Assembly: GCA_030638305.1 (NCBI GenBank)
Contig: DAOWEW010000113.1
Coordinates: 1-8,236, forward strand
Source: Desulfobacteraceae bacterium
GTDB taxonomy: Bacteria > Desulfobacterota > Desulfobacteria > Desulfobacterales > ETH-SRB1
DNA: 8,236 bases
Direction: 5' to 3'
The translations under genes and the position numbers were made by a program. The notes under the pieces were generated by a model that did no database searches, had not been told where the DNA came from, and was given only the letters and a program-made list of their open reading frames with translations. Position 1 is the stretch's first letter. Every line of letters starts with the position of its first letter. Shown here piece by piece: positions 6,725 through 8,236 of this stretch.

Positions 6725-6883
6725 ATGGAAAAGCAAATACGTACAAGAGATATTAAGGAAACAGACAGAGGACTGCTTCTTAGAAAAAAAGAAGACAGTA
6801 AACTTTCCTGGGAAAATATATATAAAGCCATGGCTGATGAAAAGGAAGATTGGGACGATGAGAATGAAAACATTGGATATTAA
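6725..6883 (+). CDS. Small acidic protein of unknown function (antitoxin-like tail)
   Basis: A 52-residue ORF starts at an ATG preceded by TTAAGGAGG, a very good ribosome binding site about 10 nt away. The product begins MEKQIRTRDIKETD, has a basic stretch (LLLRKKEDSK) and ends in an acidic tail, SWENIYKAMADEKEDWDDEN. I do not recognise it with certainty. The W-x-x-I-Y-x-x-M-A-x-E-K-E-D-W pattern resembles the acidic C-terminal toxin-binding part of some AbrB/MazE-like antitoxins, but no DNA-binding N-terminal domain is present, so it could be a truncated antitoxin. No toxin gene follows; the next 200 bp contain a mazE remnant on the other strand. It may be a decayed fragment or a genuine small gene. 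Confidence 0.5.
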   Translation: MEKQIRTRDIKETDRGLLLRKKEDSKLSWENIYKAMADEKEDWDDENENIGY

Positions 6884-6908
6884 TTGGAATATATTTTTTT
6901 TACCACCA

Positions 6909-7012
6909 TTACCAAACTTCCTTAATATCAACATCTTGGTTAATGGATTCTACTACGGCTTTTGGGATCCTCGTTGCAAGACTGTTACCCCATTTTTAAT
7001 TGTTATGTGCAT
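6909..7012 (-). pseudogene. mazE-type antitoxin remnant (frameshifted and truncated)
   Basis: From the ATG at 7012-7010 the minus strand reads MHITIK. After a one-base shift in the A-run at 6997-6993 it continues WGNSLATRIPKAVVES and INQDVDIKEVW to a TAA at 6911-6909. K-x-W-G-N-S-L-A-x-R-I-P-K-A is the hallmark of the SpoVT/AbrB-like DNA-binding domain of MazE antitoxins. One base (a sixth A) is missing between the two parts, and the gene stops after about 34 codons, before the toxin-binding tail. No mazF lies next to it. It is therefore a broken antitoxin gene, still preceded by a good-looking promoter and an AAGGAA two bases from the ATG. A sequencing error in the A-run would explain the frameshift but not the truncation. 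Confidence 0.7.
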
Positions 7013-7049
7013 GTTCCTTGATAAAGCGTTAAACATTGTATATGTTTTA

Positions 7050-7078
7050 AAAATAGCACCTTCAAACAAAAGAGTCAA
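7050..7078 (-). promoter_or_regulatory. Promoter upstream of the mazE remnant
   Basis: TTGACT (7078-7073), 17 nt, then TATTTT (7055-7050) on the minus strand, followed about 40 nt on by the remnant's ATG. It would still be able to drive transcription toward the small ORF at 6725-6883 on the opposite strand. Confidence 0.45.
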
Positions 7079-7374
7079 CATTGTTGATACATTTTATCTT
7101 TTCACCTACGCTCATCCCAGATAACCTGTCTTATTTTTGGGGTCCACTATAATAAAATTCATTCACGGGTATCGGGTTTAAGCTAACCGTGTCACAATAT
7201 ATGCCATATGTGGCGCATGTATAAAAGGCTATATTATATCAATAAGTAATCCTCTACTTGTTATTCTTTTCATGCCATTAATGTCAGTCTATTTTTTTCT
7301 TCTTAGAACAATTCATACCCAATAGATATAAATATCTTCTATAAATACCAATAGATATATATTGTTTTATTTTT
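7079..7374. other. AT-rich non-coding stretch with short repeats
   Basis: No convincing coding sequence is seen. It holds ATACC-(C)-AATAGATATA twice (from 7315 and from 7345, 30 bp apart), the second within a 16-bp near-palindrome CAATAGATATATATTG (7349-7364), and AGATAT/ATATCT at 7324-7337. These lie just upstream of the sigma-54-like promoter and could be activator sites. A short GCCA/TGGC inverted repeat is at 7203-7214. Confidence 0.4.
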
Positions 7375-7391
7375 TGGCATATTTGTTGCTT
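7375..7391 (+). promoter_or_regulatory. Sigma-54 (-24/-12) promoter candidate
   Basis: TGGCAT-N5-TTGCTT matches the RpoN consensus TGGCACG-N4-TTGCW, with the invariant GG (7376-7377) and GC (7388-7389) exactly 10 bp apart. It faces the receiver gene at 7522, giving a 5' leader of about 120 nt that would include the 16-bp element remnant. A sigma-54 promoter would need an enhancer-binding activator, not seen in the window. Confidence 0.6.
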
Positions 7392-7491
7392 TGATTATAT
7401 GGTTTATACTGAATATTGAACCATATCAGGTTGTTTAAATTTAGCGCTTATATTGGATTTTCCCGGTTTTCAAATTTCTCAAGAGTAATTA

Positions 7492-7507
7492 GGAACGTCC
7501 ACGTTCC
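7492..7507. mobile_element. Collapsed remnant of the inverted-repeat element (16 bp)
   Basis: GGAACGTCCACGTTCC consists of 6 bp from the left end and 10 bp from the right end of the copy-1 type of terminal repeat, with all interior lost. TTA lies on each side (7489-7491, 7508-7510), as in the full copies. The flanks also carry a 9-bp direct repeat AGAGTAATT (7482-7490 and 7510-7518). The remnant ends 14 nt before the receiver gene's ATG. Confidence 0.65.
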
Positions 7508-7521
7508 TTAGAGTAATTTTT

Positions 7522-7866
7522 ATGGATATTCTACTTATTGATGATTTTTTTACTGCAGGGGCCGTCAAAAAGAGCATTGAGAAATTTGTGCGCAGTATAG
7601 AAATTGCTGATTCAGTTGAAGATGCTTTAATAAAGGTCGAACGTAATACATTTGACCTGTTGCTGCTCAATATTTCTTCAAAAGCATTTGATGGCTGCGA
7701 ATTAATTCAGCAGGTTAAAAGTATATGTCCGGATATTAAGATTGTTACTATGACAGATTTAAATTCTAGAGAACTGGAATTAAAAATCAGAAAGCAGGGC
7801 GTACTTTACTACATGATAACGCCTTTTAACATAAAAGTGCTGCAAGATATTGTTGATTCTATTTAA
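7522..7866 (+). CDS. Single-domain response-regulator-like receiver protein without phospho-acceptor
   Basis: The 114-residue protein covers one receiver domain and nothing else. The acidic pair is D7/D8 (ILLIDDF), the hydrophobic strand FDLLLL runs into N50 where the phosphorylated Asp should be, T78 fits the conserved Thr/Ser, and T100 stands in place of the conserved Lys (YYMITPF). Both replacements are one base from the canonical codons (AAT for GAT, ACG for AAG). It is probably not phosphorylated normally and may act through protein contacts. The start follows a weak GAG, 8 nt upstream. It precedes the putative tmcD by 224 bp in the same direction; receiver genes also lie near tmc genes in Desulfovibrio as I recall, which supports a role linked to that complex. 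No output domain, so it is not itself a DNA binder. Confidence 0.82.
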   Translation: MDILLIDDFFTAGAVKKSIEKFVRSIEIADSVEDALIKVERNTFDLLLLNISSKAFDGCELIQQVKSICPDIKIVTMTDLNSRELELKIRKQGVLYYMITPFNIKVLQDIVDSI

Positions 7867-8090
7867 AAGTAAAAAGAAAAATTGCTTTTATAGATATTGC
7901 AGAATTTTCATAATGAGTGGGCCAGACTTTAGGGTTCGGGAAAAAATAAGTTGGTAATTTTTGACATAGCCCTTTATGATGGACTGACAGGATTAATATG
8001 ATTCCTTTACTTTTCTTATATTTTGTTATACCCTGTCAAAAAATATAAAGATATTTTTATTAACAGATTAAAGATTTAGGAGGTTTTTAC
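7867..8090 (+). other. Intergenic region before tmcD, with inverted repeat and strong ribosome binding site
   Basis: A 7-bp inverted repeat TGACAGG/CCTGTCA (7985-7991, 8032-8038) encloses 40 nt of AT-rich sequence; TTGACA also occurs at 7961. A weak promoter reading is TTGGTA-18 nt-TATGAT (7951-7980). No clear terminator follows the receiver gene, so co-transcription is possible. AGGAGG at 8078-8083 lies 7 nt before the tmcD ATG. Confidence 0.4.
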
Positions 8091-8236
8091 ATGTTTAATA
8101 TTGAAAGCTGGGACTGGGAAAGCAAAGAAAAAATGCTTGCCGATACAGCGAAATGGAAAAACAAGTTTGAAGATGTCTTGGAGCCTTATATCAGTCCCGA
8201 CGGTGAAAAGATAGCCTCTATTGTTAAAATAGGGGA
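8091..8236 (+). CDS. tmcD: Putative TmcD, N-terminal part (runs off the right edge)
   Basis: Forty-eight codons are visible, beginning MFNIESWDWESKEKML and containing KWKNKFEDVLEPY followed by ISPDGEKIASIVK. The tryptophan-rich start and the E-P-Y-x-S-P-D-G-E-K-I-A repeat unit are what I recall of TmcD, the tryptophan-rich, propeller-repeat cytoplasmic subunit of the Tmc complex, which in sulfate reducers moves electrons from periplasmic cytochrome c3 across the membrane. The SPDG segment alone fits any WD40/TolB-like beta-propeller, so the broader call is safer than the gene name. A perfect AGGAGG lies 7 nt before the ATG. The receiver gene upstream is consistent with a tmc locus; tmcA, tmcB and tmcC would be expected to the right of the window. 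Confidence 0.6.
   Translation, partial: MFNIESWDWESKEKMLADTAKWKNKFEDVLEPYISPDGEKIASIVKIG

Noticed and set aside
6692..6934. An 80-codon minus-strand open frame
   Set aside because: It runs into the terminal repeat of copy 2 and lies antisense to the better supported 52-residue ORF; its sequence is low-complexity and hydrophobic.
6837..7124. A 95-codon plus-strand open frame after the small acidic ORF
   Set aside because: It starts inside the small ORF in another frame, has no ribosome binding site, an odd hydrophobic composition, and overlaps the recognisable mazE remnant on the opposite strand.
7315..7364. Possible CRISPR-like repeats
   Set aside because: Only two short AT-rich repeat units are present, without spacers of constant size or cas genes.

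Overview
The window looks like a low-GC chromosome segment from a sulfate-reducing Desulfobacterota bacterium, probably of the Desulfobacterales type. The assignment is an inference from gene content: a CooC-type nickel ATPase, a RACo-like corrinoid activator, an electron-transfer-flavoprotein:quinone oxidoreductase (ETF-QO), and the start of what looks like tmcD, a subunit of the Tmc transmembrane electron-transfer complex known from sulfate reducers.

Layout. Bases 1-93 (minus strand) hold the first 31 codons of a Phd/YefM-type antitoxin, with its promoter and likely operator behind it. From 6348 down to 264, five genes run leftward: ETF-QO, then after an intergenic region with a promoter and a palindromic operator candidate, cooC, a histone-deacetylase-family (AcuC-like) protein, a CBS-CBS-ACT (AcuB-like) protein, and a RACo/DUF4445 protein that lacks the usual N-terminal ferredoxin domain. 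The last four appear to be one operon. Its theme would be upkeep of acetyl-CoA metabolism: metal loading of CODH/ACS, reactivation of corrinoid protein, and an AcuBC-like pair that may sense nucleotides and deacetylate acetyl-CoA synthetase. Bases 6725-7078 are accessory: a small acidic ORF and a decayed mazE remnant. From 7375 rightward lies a sigma-54-like promoter, a single-domain receiver protein that lacks both the phospho-acceptor Asp and the conserved Lys, and the tmcD start at the right edge.

The most striking non-coding signal is a small inverted-repeat element family. Two full copies (3498-3702 and 6514-6705) and a collapsed 16-bp remnant (7492-7507) are each flanked by the direct repeat TTA and each sit 12-19 nt upstream of a start codon, against the ribosome binding site. 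The two full copies share a conserved core and the same polarity relative to the downstream gene. Their 23-bp terminal repeats are perfect within each copy but differ at five positions between copies, with every change matched in the opposite arm. Removing copy 1 in silico restores a tight cooC-to-deacetylase junction (stop codon inside the ribosome binding site, 9-nt gap), which mirrors the next junction in the operon.
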